Of a DNA stretch of 64,000 nucleotides, positions 1 to 10,130 are shown one piece after another. Source of the stretch: Vombatus ursinus (Eukaryota > Chordata > Mammalia > Diprotodontia > Vombatidae); NCBI RefSeq assembly GCF_900497805.2, contig NW_020954576.1, positions 75,778,605 through 75,842,604 on the forward strand, read 5' to 3'. How positions within the stretch are numbered: position 1 is the first letter of the stretch; each line of letters opens with the position of its first letter. The notes under the pieces were generated by a model. It saw nothing but the letters and a program-made list of their open reading frames with translations, was not told the DNA's origin and made no database searches. The position numbers and the translations under genes were made by a program.

Positions 1-82
1 TGGCTGTCATTTTCCCAAAGACGGCTTTGTTGGGTCTAAGTATCTACCAAGAGAATAGAGATGGCCCAGGCACCACTAGGTG

Positions 83-113
83 GTGGTGGTGGTGGTAAGT
101 GGTGGTGGTTATG
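83..113. repeat. (GGT)n microsatellite
   Basis: Two runs of GGT triplets are separated by AAGT. They lie in otherwise unremarkable sequence at the left end of the window. Confidence 0.8.
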
Positions 114-409
114 GGGAGTGAAAGTTGAGTTAATATCTAGCGGAGCTGAGCTAAGTGAGTTTGAGTCAGTTGGAATAAAGAGCTATTTTGATGATGATGG
201 AGGGTGAGGTTCCAGACCTGTTATTTCATCCATGTGAGAAATTTTGGGTGAAGAAGCTTCCCTTACCAAGGCAGATCTGCAACTATTTAGTAATTTATAG
301 ACATAGAGAGTTGGGGAGGGGAGGTGCAGACAGAGACCACTGAGAGATTAAATGATTTGCCCACAGTCTCACAGATGTACTTTGTGTGGAAATGAAAAAA
401 AAATAATAT

Positions 410-530
410 TCAAGATACATACTCAATAAGCATCTATTAAGCACCTCTGTGCCAGGTATTATGCTAAGCAGTGGTACTTCGAGGCAAAAGACAGCCCCTA
501 TCCTCAAGGAGCTTACAATCTATATAGGTA
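410..530 (-). mobile_element. L2 LINE 3' end, minus strand
   Basis: The segment reads as the reverse complement of the L2 3' terminus: CATCTATTAAGCACCTCTGT, then a diverged AGCAGTGG, then CTCAAGGAGCTTACAATCT. It is old and short. Confidence 0.65.
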
Positions 531-559
531 TAATATTTATATAGTGTTTTGCTGTTTAA

Positions 560-785
560 ATGTCTTTTCACATATATCAACTCATTTAATATCTGCAACA
601 ATGCCCTAAGTTAGATGGTATTTTTTTTCAAATGGAATAAATGAAAGTATTATTATCTACATTTTATAGATGAAGAAACAAGCAGAGACATTGTGACTAA
701 GGTCACAGAGATAATAACTGGCAGAACTAGGTCTCAGATTTAGGTCTTGCCGGCTCCATACTCAGTAGATTCCCTTTTCCAACAT
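560..785 (-). mobile_element. MIR-type CORE-SINE, minus strand
   Basis: The order is that of an inverted CORE-SINE: ATCAACTCATTTAATATCTG, ATTTTATAGATGAAGAAACA, AAGGTCACAGAGATAATAAC, then the tRNA-like head. It is strongly diverged. Confidence 0.65.
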
Positions 786-1061
786 GGTACCCCTTTTCAA
801 TTTTGTTTCCTAATCGTAAGGAGGCCTATGTCTCATAAGGATTAGGTAGTTTAATTTAGAATTTTACAAATACCAAAGTTTGTAAAAACTGTAAATATGT
901 CAAAATAGATCTTCCCACTTTTCTAAATCCTGAGAGGAAAAATATTCTTAAATCATATGATAATTCGATTTATACAATTACTCCTTAATATAAACATCAT
1001 TGGTGTTTTGGTTGAATTTTTTTCCTCTCTTCAGGATAAAAAAACATTTTGCTAACGAATA

Positions 1062-1186
1062 CAGATTGCCCTAAAAGTCCTAGTGAAGTATTAAGCTTCA
1101 AGCTTAAAAATCTTAAATACATTAATTTACATCATTGATTTAAGCTTGAAACTTAGAGCTACACTAAGACTTTTTGGGACACCCTG
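1062..1186. mobile_element. Mariner-like MITE with about 50-bp inverted repeats
   Basis: The two ends are inverted copies of each other. The left end reads CAG...CCCTAAAAGTCCTAGTGAAG and the right end, reverse-complemented, reads CAGGGTGTCCCAAAAAGTCT. The inner arms are TTAAGCTTCAAGCTTAA-like. A TA lies just outside the left end and CA (a decayed TA) outside the right. The length of about 125 bp and the GGTGTCCCAAAA terminus fit a Tc1/mariner MITE. Confidence 0.75.
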
Positions 1187-1559
1187 CATTGATTATTATC
1201 TTTTTAAAGTATGATTTTTTTTTGCCCTAATATCTTTATAACTTACAATCTAAACATCTTATTTTAACTCCTGAGCACAAAAATGGCTTTCTTCTGGTCT
1301 TTGTAATTTTTTGCTGTAAATAGTTAAAAACAAATCTTGTGTGTGTCTCTTGTTGGTGACCTGGAACTAGTTGAAATGTAAGTGCTTCATAAAACATCTT
1401 AACTACAGATATTATCTTGGTTTTTGTGAAGCATGAAATAGTTCAGTTTATTGACTGATTGTTGTGTCACTAGAGAGAAATGAATTTTCACCGTGTGTGT
1501 TTTATTGTATCTTTTCAGTGGATTCAGCATTAAAATAAATAATGTTATAATGGGAGAAG
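1187..1559. other. Unannotated EFCAB2 intron sequence
   Basis: AT-rich sequence with no recognisable repeat, exon or RNA gene. Confidence 0.5.
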
Positions 1560-1790
1560 ATATAGCTTGATGATTTGACTAGAGGAGAGGGAGTCAAGAA
1601 CTCTGGGTTGTAATAGAATCAAAACCCCTGACTTCCTCTGCGGCCTTGGCTAAAGCACTTAACCTTTCTCTGCCAACATTTTCTCATCTGCATGATAGGG
1701 TTAAGAACATTGACCTGTTTTTACTAGAGTGGAGTCAGAAATAGTATTTGCCCAGTGCTTTGAGATTCTTAGATGGCTGATGTCAGAAAG
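1560..1790 (+). mobile_element. MIR-type SINE relic, plus strand
   Basis: A CORE-like order is visible: GACTTCCTCTGCGGCCTTGG, then AAGCACTTAACCTTTCTCTG and TTTTCTCATCTGCATGATAG. It is old and diverged. Confidence 0.55.
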
Positions 1791-2279
1791 GAAAATATTA
1801 TTACCGTTATCATTGTTTAGTCTCATAAATACATTCTTGTCAATAGGGTACTTCCATTGATACTAGCCTCTTGTTATTACCTCCATTTCTCCCCACTAAC
1901 CTTTATCTCCTAAGCAAAACAATCTGGAAGGATGTTGTTATAGGTATTTTAAAATCAAGTACCCTTTTTTTTTATAAACTGCCTCTCATTGGCCTCCAAG
2001 CTATTTTCCTTTAAATGAAAGAAAGGCTTTTTATTAATTTATCGATTTTATCAATTCTACATATTTTCTTATTACTCTGATTTTTTTGCTTTTGTTTGGT
2101 GGAGGGACCATATGATGAAAAAGTTTAGAAGCCACTGAATGAGAGATTTGTTGCTGCTAAAAGATTGGTTTCCCCTCTTTTTTAGTCCAGAAAACTGTGG
2201 AAATTACAAGAAGTATTAGACATTACTGTCAATTAACATACCTTCTTCCAGGTCAGGGGAGAGAAAGCAAGCAAAAATG
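1791..2279. other. Unannotated EFCAB2 intron sequence
   Basis: No repeat family, exon or RNA gene is recognised here. Confidence 0.45.
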
Positions 2280-2350
2280 AATGAACAAATGAATGAAAAA
2301 GCATTTGTTAAGCACTATGTACCCAGCACTGGGTACAAGAACTTTGCAAA
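2280..2350 (-). mobile_element. L2 3' end fragment, minus strand
   Basis: AAGCATTTGTTAAGCACTAT followed by CCCAGCACTGGGTACAAGAA is the inverted L2 terminus with substitutions. Confidence 0.5.
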
Positions 2351-2471
2351 CTTCTGGGATATCCTGTGTAAATGCTAGCTATTAATAAATACTAGCCATT
2401 ACTCAAAAAATCCATCTCACTATCGTGACATAGTGCCTCAAATTTCGCTAATTAGAGATTCATTTCTTTGG

Positions 2472-2623
2472 TTTTTTGTTTTTTTTTTGCTAGGCAATGG
2501 GGTTAAGTGACTTGCCCAGGGTCACACAGCTAGTAAGTGTCAAGTGTCTGAGGCCGGATTTGAACTCAGGTCCTCCTGACTCCAGGGCTGGTGCTCTATG
2601 CACTGCGCCACCTAGCTGCCCCA
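2472..2623 (-). mobile_element. Marsupial tRNA-derived SINE (WSINE type), minus strand, with target-site duplication
   Basis: It starts on the plus strand with a T-rich tail, then CTAGGCAATGGGGTTAAGTG, and ends with the inverted head CCACCTAGCTGCCCC. It is flanked by an 18-bp direct repeat with one mismatch at 2454-2471 and 2624-2641 (AGAGATTCATTTCTTTGG). It is complete and fairly young. Confidence 0.92.
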
Positions 2624-2641
2624 AGAGATTCACTTCTTTGG

Positions 2642-3329
2642 GAGAAGGCTCCATGTTTAACCTCATGTTTAACTATCTAGCCTAAAAAAGAATATGTAAT
2701 ATTCTACTATGAGGAAACGAAACTTGATTTTATTTTACCTGAATAATAGAGTCACTATTCCAGTACAACCTTTTAGTACCTGAAGGAATGTAATAGGTTC
2801 CTGCTGATCACATGCAGACTTTGAGATGTGATTTTGTGATCTGTGATTTTGCTGAGATTGGTTCTTCCTTCATTGACATAGCTCACCACCTCTCTATGAC
2901 TTAGGGAATTGTTTTTGAAAGTTACTGTGGCTGCCAAATTCATCACCCTTTGGCCCAACCAGTGCTGAGTCTCTCTGAGCTAAGCAGGACTGGTCTTGGA
3001 TGACAAGCGTACAGTTAATCTCTAGGCTATTCCTCAGAGCCTTTCTACTAGGCTTCATTCTCTACCACCATAGTCTTTGAGAACCCAGGGTCACCTTCAT
3101 CCCACAATGAGGCATCAGAATGGGACTCTGGTGAATTATTTTTTGAGGGTTACTATGGTTGTGTAAATGCATGTGTTTATATGTGTTTGTGTGTATGTTG
3201 TGTAGTTTCACTGAAAAGATAGATACCTTGAGCATGTATCTGGCTCCTCAAGGCTCTCTTATGGTTTGATCTCTAATTGTAAAAAGATAGTGGAAATTTC
3301 CATTCAGCCCTGTAAATCTTCATTTTGAT
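2642..3329. other. Unannotated EFCAB2 intron sequence
   Basis: No repeat, exon or RNA gene is recognised. A short TG-rich patch lies near 3150-3205. Confidence 0.45.
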
Positions 3330-3440
3330 GCCAGTAAATTGTAAGCTCCTTGAAAGCAAAGATTGTTTGTGCCTTTCTTTGTATCCCCAGCGCTTAAGCT
3401 CTAGTAGGTACTTAATAAATGCTTGTTTATGATTTGATGT
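3330..3440 (+). mobile_element. L2 LINE 3' end, plus strand
   Basis: It shows the L2 terminal order TTGTAAGCTCCTTGAAAGCA, TTTGTATCCCCAGCGCTTAA and TACTTAATAAATGCTTGTTT. Confidence 0.8.
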
Positions 3441-3885
3441 TGCCATTCTTTACAAATTCTGAGCCTAGGAGTCATACCATGAAGATCAAATTAACTTTGG
3501 CCACTAGAGGGCAATATTTATTAATGAAACACTTGTACTGTGGCTGGCTTATTTAAAGGCATGCTAAACATCTTAATTATTTTCTACTAATTTAAAAATC
3601 AAAAGAACTATCTTATCCCTTCTACTCTGTTTCTTCCTTGTTCCTTTTCTCCCTCCTTTACTTTTATAAAAGTGTTAACAGAGCATCTAAAAACCTCCTT
3701 CACTATCCTGACATCTTTTTCTAATTTTTCTTTTTTAAGAGAATTTTATTTTACATCTGTTGAGTTTTGTTAGGAAATAACGACATTATGTGTTTTTCAA
3801 CTTGGTGGTCACAGTCTTTGGAGTTAGAGTAAATGGTATGGGAGACAGAGACATTGACACATGTGACACGGTTACTAATAATGAT
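3441..3885. other. Unannotated EFCAB2 intron sequence
   Basis: No repeat, exon or RNA gene is recognised in this stretch. Confidence 0.45.
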
Positions 3886-3913
3886 GATGAGAGCTAACAT
3901 TTATATAGTGCTT

Positions 3914-4557
3914 GGGCGACTAGGTGTCACAGTGGCTAGAGGACTGGGCTTGGAATCAGGAAAGACTCATTTTTTAAGTTAATTTATTTTGAATTATCAA
4001 CAGTCACTTCCATAAGCTTTTGAGTTTTAAATTTTTCTCTCTTTCCTCCCCCACCTCCCTCCCGAAGACAGTGCACAATCTGATATACATATACATTCTT
4101 ATTAAACGTATTTTCACATTAGTGATGTTGTAAGTAAGGATTAGAACCAATAGGGGGAACCACCAGAAAGAGGAAACAAAACACAACAGAAGAAAAAAAA
4201 AAGCAAATAGTATGCTTTGATCTGCATTCAAACTCCATAGTTCTTTCTTCTTTGTGGATAGCATTTTCCATCATGAGGCCTTTGGAGATGTCTTAGATTC
4301 TTGTATTGCTGAGAAGGGTTAAGTCTATCAGTATTAAAGACTCATCTTCTTGAGTTTAAATATGGCCTCAGACACTTATTAGCTATCTGGGCTCAGACAC
4401 TTACTAGCTATTGGGCAAATCACTTAACCCTTTTTGCCTCAGTTTCCTCATCTGTAAAATGAGCTGGAGAAGGAAATGGCACATCACTCCAGTAGTTTTA
4501 CCAAGAAAATCCCAAAAGAGGCCCACAAAGAGTTGGAAACAACTGAACAACAACATG
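3914..4557 (+). mobile_element. Mar1-type SINE with RTE-derived tail, split by an L1 3' end
   Basis: The head (GGGCGACTAGGTGTCACAGT) lies at the left. The CORE body and tail resume at 4346 and end with GAAACAACTGAACAACAAC. The tail AAATGGCACATCACTCCAGT resembles the 3' end of RTE/BovB LINEs, which suggests mobilisation by that machinery. An L1 fragment interrupts it at 3971-4335. Confidence 0.85.
3971..4335 (-). mobile_element. 5'-truncated L1 3' end, minus strand, inside Mar1
   Basis: The poly-T end is at the left, followed by the marsupial L1 3' UTR order: polypyrimidine tract, GATATACATATACATTCTTA, AGTGATGTTGTAAG, TGCTTTGATCTGCATTCA and TTGTATTGCTGAGAA. It is flanked by an exact 10-bp repeat AAAGACTCAT at 3961-3970 and 4336-4345. 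Confidence 0.88.
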
Positions 4558-4680
4558 TAGTGCTTATTATGTGCTAGGCACTGAGCTAAGCACTTTACAA
4601 TGACTGTTTCATTTGATCCTCACAACAACTCTGGGAGGTAGGTGTTATTATTATCCTGACGTTACAAATGAATCATGAAG

Positions 4681-4775
4681 AATCATAGATCTTCGAACTG
4701 GATGGAAACATAAAGACCAATCAAAGTCCAGCCCCTTAATTTTACAAATGAAGAAACTGATATGTCTAGCATGAT
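4681..4775 (-). mobile_element. Old SINE/LINE-tail-like repeat, minus strand
   Basis: ATCATAGATCTTCGAACTGG then CCCCTTAATTTTACAAATGA resembles a repeat seen again at 48190 and 60095. I could not assign the family. Confidence 0.4.
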
Positions 4776-5740
4776 GTTCTAGCATGATGTTAGGGTTAAA
4801 CTCTCTTTGTGATAACCAAAAATCTATTCCTCCCTAAAGTTTTAGGCCAACAAAACTGTTCTTGAAAAAGTGGTCCTTTTATCTTGAAAAGGTTGAGAGG
4901 GACACAATAATGGGCGTTAAATCAGTACTCTACTCTCCCTGGCCTCTAGAGCAAGTTTCTGGAATAAGCAGAACAAGAATGAAATGTGTTTTATTTATTT
5001 TAGAATGATTGTCCCCTAGACAGTCTTACCAGGCAGAGCCTTGTTTTTGTGAGGATCCCCGGGGGATGGCAGCTCCAAAGGTCTACTCATGCACATCAGA
5101 ACCATATGAGTATTAAAATGCAGACCACTCAGCTGAACAATAGAGCAGCTGAAGACAATGGTTCATGTTTTAAAGGGATCAGAAATTCTGATAACACATC
5201 ATTCTAGCGTCAGATGGATTAAATTTTCTGGTGGCAGAGTAGTCTGAAGGCTGTGAGATTGTAATGGGGTAAGGCCAGTATAAACACATTAAAAATAGCT
5301 GTCATTTGGATGACAGTATGCCCCGATTAGCAGCAGTCTCTAGGCCTCTTATTTTTACTCAAAGAATAAATCTGTTATAAGCTCATCTACTGAATTAGGA
5401 TCTACGAGCCTCTTAATAGGATTTTTGAGAGGGAGTGGAAAATTTACAATGCCTCATAAATAGCCTGACATACAAGTTAAGATCGATAGAGGCCTAGCTA
5501 TACACCTGTCAGCTATAAACCCTCAAAAACCCATCAGTGATTTCAGACCCACTGTCACAATAGAGCCCATAGGCAGCAATCACATCTTCATCCAATATCA
5601 TCATGTACCAAAGGTCATGCTTCTTGGCTATTGTCTGCTTCTTGTTTTGTGGGATTACATAGTTCCACGTACCTTTTGGGCATTTAATAAATACTAATTA
5701 GATTGAAATTCTGATTGGTGTTTCTCCATTGGACCTTCAG
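4776..5740. other. EFCAB2 intron, no recognised feature
   Basis: This is single-copy-looking sequence up to the exon at 5741. No exon, RNA or repeat is recognised. Confidence 0.45.
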
Positions 5741-5820
5741 GTAGAAGAAGAAGAACCTACTGGATACATTCGCTTAGAAAAATTTCTTCCAATGATGGTT
5801 AAAGTGCTCTTGGAAAGAAG
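5741..5820 (+). CDS. EFCAB2: EFCAB2 (DRC8) internal exon encoding a degenerate EF-hand segment
   Basis: This 80-nt exon follows a pyrimidine-rich acceptor ending in CAG and is followed by GTAAAT. It reads in phase 0 as 26 codons starting VEEEEPTGYIRLEKFLPMM and ending LLER, with two bases left over (phase 2). From memory, human EFCAB2 has the closely similar VEEEEPTGYIRFEKFLP at this place. EFCAB2 is the DRC8 subunit of the nexin-dynein regulatory complex, which links doublet microtubules in motile cilia and flagella. The segment covers the second half of an EF-hand: the TGYIRLEKFLP helix-loop pattern is visible but not a full calcium loop. The two bases left over join perfectly to the next exon. 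Upstream exons, including the start codon, lie outside the window. The identity rests on four exons in order with conserved phase, so it is strong. Confidence 0.93.
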
Positions 5821-7029
5821 GTAAATGGACTAATAGAATTGTTCAGACAAGATATGATTGGGATTCTGTTGATTTCAGATGAAGACTCTTGGTATATGAA
5901 GTTAGCTCTAAGTTATTTTTCCATTTTATAAACTACTCACAGCAAATATTTAGCCCTAGACTCATTTCCCCGAGCCTCTCTCCATACTTCTGGATTAACC
6001 TTGCCCCACTGTCATTTGGTATGTGCTTAGGAATGCAAACTCATTTGTGTATCTGCCTAAGCATAGCACCACTGGAGAGATGAATGGGCTGCCAAAATCA
6101 TCATTATTTCAGAGTTAAATATAAATGCTTTTTATTGGGTGTTTGGTTTCTTCATAATGATACTCTCTTCCACGAACACATTTAATCAAGAATTAACTTG
6201 CAAAGTTTAAATTATTTTAGCTAGGTAACTAGGAGCCTAGTTAGGCTGTGGTAGGGTGATCACAGAAAAAAGGAAATTTGCTGTGGCAGTCAGCAGGTAA
6301 ATATTTCAGGGTAATTCACAAAGGACTGCATGTAGTTTGATTTGAAATCCAATAAAGATAGAAACTAAAATAATTGTTCCAGTGATTGTGGGCCTGTTTT
6401 TTCTTCCAGAAGGCTTTGTGCTAAACTTATCTTCTTGCTAGAGATACTTACCAACTATATTTATGTTCAATATAAGCTAAGATAAAAGCAAAATCTATAA
6501 AATGCCGGATTGGCCTTGGTGGCCTCTAAGGGCCTTTCCAGCTCTAAATCTATGAAATCTTTATGTGTAAGGTGTGAAGGTGTTTGAGGAATGCCCCTCT
6601 ATCCTTCAGACTGTTAAAAAGAGAAAGAGAATTTTTAGATAGGGTAGAAAAGTATGATATGAAGGAAGCCTAGAAGAAAAATCTTCTGAGGAGTTGGGGA
6701 AAAATTGGACTTGGGGTCAGGAGGTTGGAAAGTGGAAAATATGGCACAAAGGGGAGAGAGGGAGGAAAAGAAATTCTGAATCACTAGTAATCTATAGCCT
6801 ATATGAGGCCTTTCCTGTCCATAGATTAATCCAGGTGTCCTGGAGAAAGAAAACATGATAAAGAGGATCTATAGCTAATATGAGAGATGCTGGTAGTGGC
6901 CCCATGAAGATGTGTATCATGGCGCTTGGAGCCTCTGTGCTGAGGAGTACAGAGAGGGGCCTAGAAAGGCTGAACGTGGCCAAAAGGGACAGATGCCATT
7001 TTTTCAAGAGCGTGTATCTGAAACATGGG
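5821..7029. other. EFCAB2 large intron, first part, no recognised feature
   Basis: No convincing repeat is seen apart from CORE-like wording near 6500-6555 (GGCCTCTAAGGGCCTTTCCA), probably a MIR relic. An open frame of 183 codons at 6880-7431 runs into L2 sequence and does not look like a host gene. Confidence 0.45.
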
Positions 7030-7510
7030 GGAGAATCTGTCAAAATTAAACCACTTCTGTCTATCATTATTGGGAATGAATGCTCATACTGGAAGAAAAC
7101 TAGGCTTTATCTTTTATACTTTGAAGTTCTCCTATCTCATATCACTTGCTTACCACCTCCACCACAATCAACATATCCAAAATGGGACTCACTGCATTTT
7201 TCACCGAACCCATCCCTTCTCCAAACTTCAACCCTTTCTGTTTCTGGTACTACCCTCCTTATAGCTCCCCAGGTTTTCAAACCTGGAATTATCTTAGGTC
7301 TCTCTTTCTTTTCTCTCAAGCCCCATAGCCAATCAATTGCCATGGCTTATTCATCCCACTTCCCCAGTTTTTCTTATAGCTTTCCCCTTTTCTATACTTA
7401 TTCAGCCTCTACTCTATTTCTTCTCACCTGAACTGTTGCAATAAAGTCCTAATTGGCCTCTTTGCCTATCATTTCCTTCTGCCTCAAGCCATCCTCAACT
7501 TATTCTTGGC
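7030..7510 (+). mobile_element. L2 LINE ORF2 fragment, plus strand
   Basis: The plus strand carries L2 reverse-transcriptase-region wording: CCGAACCCATCCCTTCTCCA, then CCTGAACTGTTGCAATAAAG, which corresponds to the L2 motif LDYCNS in decayed form. L2 3' sequence is found again at 11656-11828. The L1 between them may therefore have landed in this L2. Confidence 0.6.
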
Positions 7511-8775
7511 AATGGGTGCAGTTAGTGATGATTAGCACCTCTATTGCCCATTTACAGTTCTGGGTTGCAGTTCCAGGGTAGAGAGGAGTGCTAGTGGTTG
7601 GTCACGAGGAAGCAAAGGCCCTGGTCACAGTTCTAAGGCAGAGGAGACCACTAGTGCTTGTGGCTGTAGGGAAGCAGGATCCTTTCCTGTGTAAAGACAA
7701 GAATACAGACCAAGACAGCAGTGATCACATGTCTTCCTGGATCACACCCCCTTGGAAGCACCAAAAATGTGCAGACACTCAGAACGAGATCTAAAAACAG
7801 CAGCACAAAAAAGCTTGAGGCTTAGCACAGTGCCTCTTCACCCCAAGGTGAGCAGACCCCGACTTTAACATAAAGTTCAAAGTCAAGGAATAAGGTGGAA
7901 GAATGAGCAAACAACACAAAAAGAACTTAACCATAAAAAGCTACTGTGGTGGCAGGGAAGACCAAGACATGAACTCAGAAGACAACAATGTGAAAACAGC
8001 TACAACCAAAAGCCTCAAAGAAAAAGGTTAATTGGACCCAGCCTCAACAAGACTTCCTTGGAGAGTTACAGAAAGAGATGAGAGTGATAAAGGAAAACTT
8101 GGGAAAAGAAAGGAGAGTGATACAAGAAAATTACGAAAAGACAATTAGCAGCTTGGCTAAAGAGGCACAAAAAAATGTTGAAGAAAATAGCGCCTTAAAG
8201 AACAGAATTGATCTTTTGGTAAAAGAAGCATAAAAATTCACTGAAGAAAAGAACTCCTTAAAAGCCGGAATTGGCCAAATGGAAAAAGAGGTACAAAACC
8301 TCACTGAAGAAAGTAATCCCTTAAAAATTAATATTGGGCAAGTGGAAGCTAATGTCCACGAGACATCAAGAAACAATAAAACAAAGTCAAAAGAATGAAA
8401 AAATAGAGGAAAATGTAAAATATCTCATCAGAAAAACAACTAAACTGGAAAATGGAGAGATAATTTAAGAATTGTTGGACCATCTTTAAGCCATGATCAA
8501 AAAAAGAACCTAGACATAATATTTCAGAAATTATAAATGAAAACTGCCCCAGTATCTTAGATACAGAGGATAAAATAGAAATTGAAAGAATCTACCAATA
8601 ACCTCCTGAAAGAAATCCCCAAATGAAAATACCCAGGAATATTATAGTCAAATTCCAAAGTTCCAAAGCCAAGGAGAAAATATTGCAAGCATCCAGAAAC
8701 AAACAATTCACATATCACAGAGCCACAGTCAAGATCACACAAGACCTAGCAATTTCTGTGTTAAAAGAATGGAGG

Positions 8776-8950
8776 GGGGCAGCTAGGTGGCACAGTGGGT
8801 AGAGCACCGGCCCTGAAGTCAAGAGGACTTGAGTTCAAATCCGGCCTCAGACCACACACTTAACACTTACTAGCTGTGTGACCCTGGGCAAGTCACTTAA
8901 CCCCAAGTGCCAAAAAAAAAAAAAAAGAAAGAAAGAAAAATAAGTAAAAA
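8776..8950 (+). mobile_element. Marsupial tRNA-derived SINE in L1 ORF1
   Basis: It begins GGGGCAGCTAGGTGGCACAG and contains TTCAAATCCGGCCTCAGAC (tRNA B box) and CTAGCTGTGTGACCCTGGGC, then an A-rich tail. It is flanked by an exact 13-bp repeat AAAAGAATGGAGG at 8763-8775 and 8951-8963, which is L1 ORF1 sequence. Confidence 0.93.
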
Positions 8951-9477
8951 AAAAGAATGGAGGGCTTGGAATATGATATTCTAGAAGGCAAGGAGCTAGG
9001 ATTATAACCAAAAATAATCTATCCAGCAAAACTGAGTATAATCCTTCAGAGAAAAATGAAATAGAGGACTTTCAAGCATTTCTGATGAAAAGACCAGAGC
9101 TGAATAGAAAATCTGACATTCAAAAATAAAACTCAAGAGAAGCATGAAAAGGTAAACATGAAAAAATAATCATAAGGAACTCAATAAAGTTAAATTGCTT
9201 ACGTCCTTATATGGTAAATGACATTTGTAACTCCTAAGAACTTTATCATTATTAGTGCAGTTTGAAGGAGTCTACATAGACAGAGGGTATGAAAGTAAGT
9301 CATTTATATTGGGGTGATCACTGAACAAAATGAAAGGGTGAGAAGGAGGGATGTATTGGGAGAAGGGAGAGGTAGAATAGGGAAAATTTTCTCATATTAA
9401 AGAGGTGCCCATATTAAAGAGGTTGAATCTCACTTTCATCAGAATTGGTTCAAAGAGGGAAGAATATCTACACACAC

Positions 9478-10130
9478 TGCTGTGAGTGAAATTCAGCAGA
9501 AAAGTAGACTGAGGTGCTTTCTCTCTGAGCACAGTAACATTTGATTCATAGAGCATGGACCTGAGCATAAGATGGGACAATGGCTGCCTCAGTTTCTAAT
9601 CAAAGACCTAAAGCAAAAGGACAGCTCCCCTTCTATAGGTTTTTGGGGAGCACGGAACAAAGAATAGAACAGGGTAGGTGACATCATGGGGTTGAGGGCA
9701 TCATGACTGGTTCCATAGCTGGAGGTGTGGGGACAATATGATTGGCAGGAAGTAGGGAATGAAGGACTAGTAATAAACCCTCTGCTTTCCTCCTGTGGCT
9801 AATGTTCATTGTTCAGGTCGACCTGCAAGGTCAGATTCCTTTGGATCGTAAACCAGATATCCTTGAAGAATAGCTTGGTGGTGTAAAGATACAAGACCCG
9901 ACTCCCTTGTGCCAGCCTGGATCCCCCAAGGATAGCAGAATTCCTTGAGGCAAGAATAAAACAGTGATTAGCAAGAGAACTGGATTACATTACTTAACCG
10001 TTATAGGGCGGCTGAATTCTGAACTAAGTTCAGAAACAGAAAACCATGACTTAAGCATTTATAAGATAAACTCAATTAATTGTGGGTAGGATCAATAAAA
10101 AATGATACAGAATCAATTTTTATCTTCTCA
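9478..10130 (+). mobile_element. Probable solo LTR of an endogenous retrovirus inside L1
   Basis: This 653-bp block interrupts L1 spacer sequence that continues on both sides. It begins TG and ends CA, with 4-bp flanks ACAC (9474-9477) and ATAC (10131-10134), fitting a 4-bp target duplication. An AATAAA lies at 9955-9960 about two thirds of the way along, as in an LTR R region. No internal viral genes are present. It is a fossil and younger than the host L1. The family is not assigned. Confidence 0.55.

Larger units (their letters stand above)
3886..4680 (-). mobile_element. MIR-type SINE (minus) split by a Mar1 SINE
   Basis: The left part (GAGAGCTAACATTTATATAG) and the right part (TTATTATGTGCTAGGCACTG, then CCTCACAACAACTCTGGGAG) are adjacent in the inverted CORE-SINE. 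The Mar1 SINE at 3914-4557 separates them and duplicates TAGTGCTT at 3906-3913 and 4558-4565. Confidence 0.65.

Noticed and set aside
1-5740. The preceding EFCAB2 exon (human ...VREIGTIIRSLGCCPTEGEL...)
   Set aside because: I looked for its coding sequence on the plus strand and found no match, so it probably lies before the window.
6880-7431. 183-codon open frame
   Set aside because: Its second half is L2 sequence and the first half has no motif or start context. It is a chance frame.
8776-8850. tRNA-like A and B boxes (here and in every SINE head)
   Set aside because: The boxes belong to SINE heads. No acceptor stem or cloverleaf is kept, so these are not tRNA genes.
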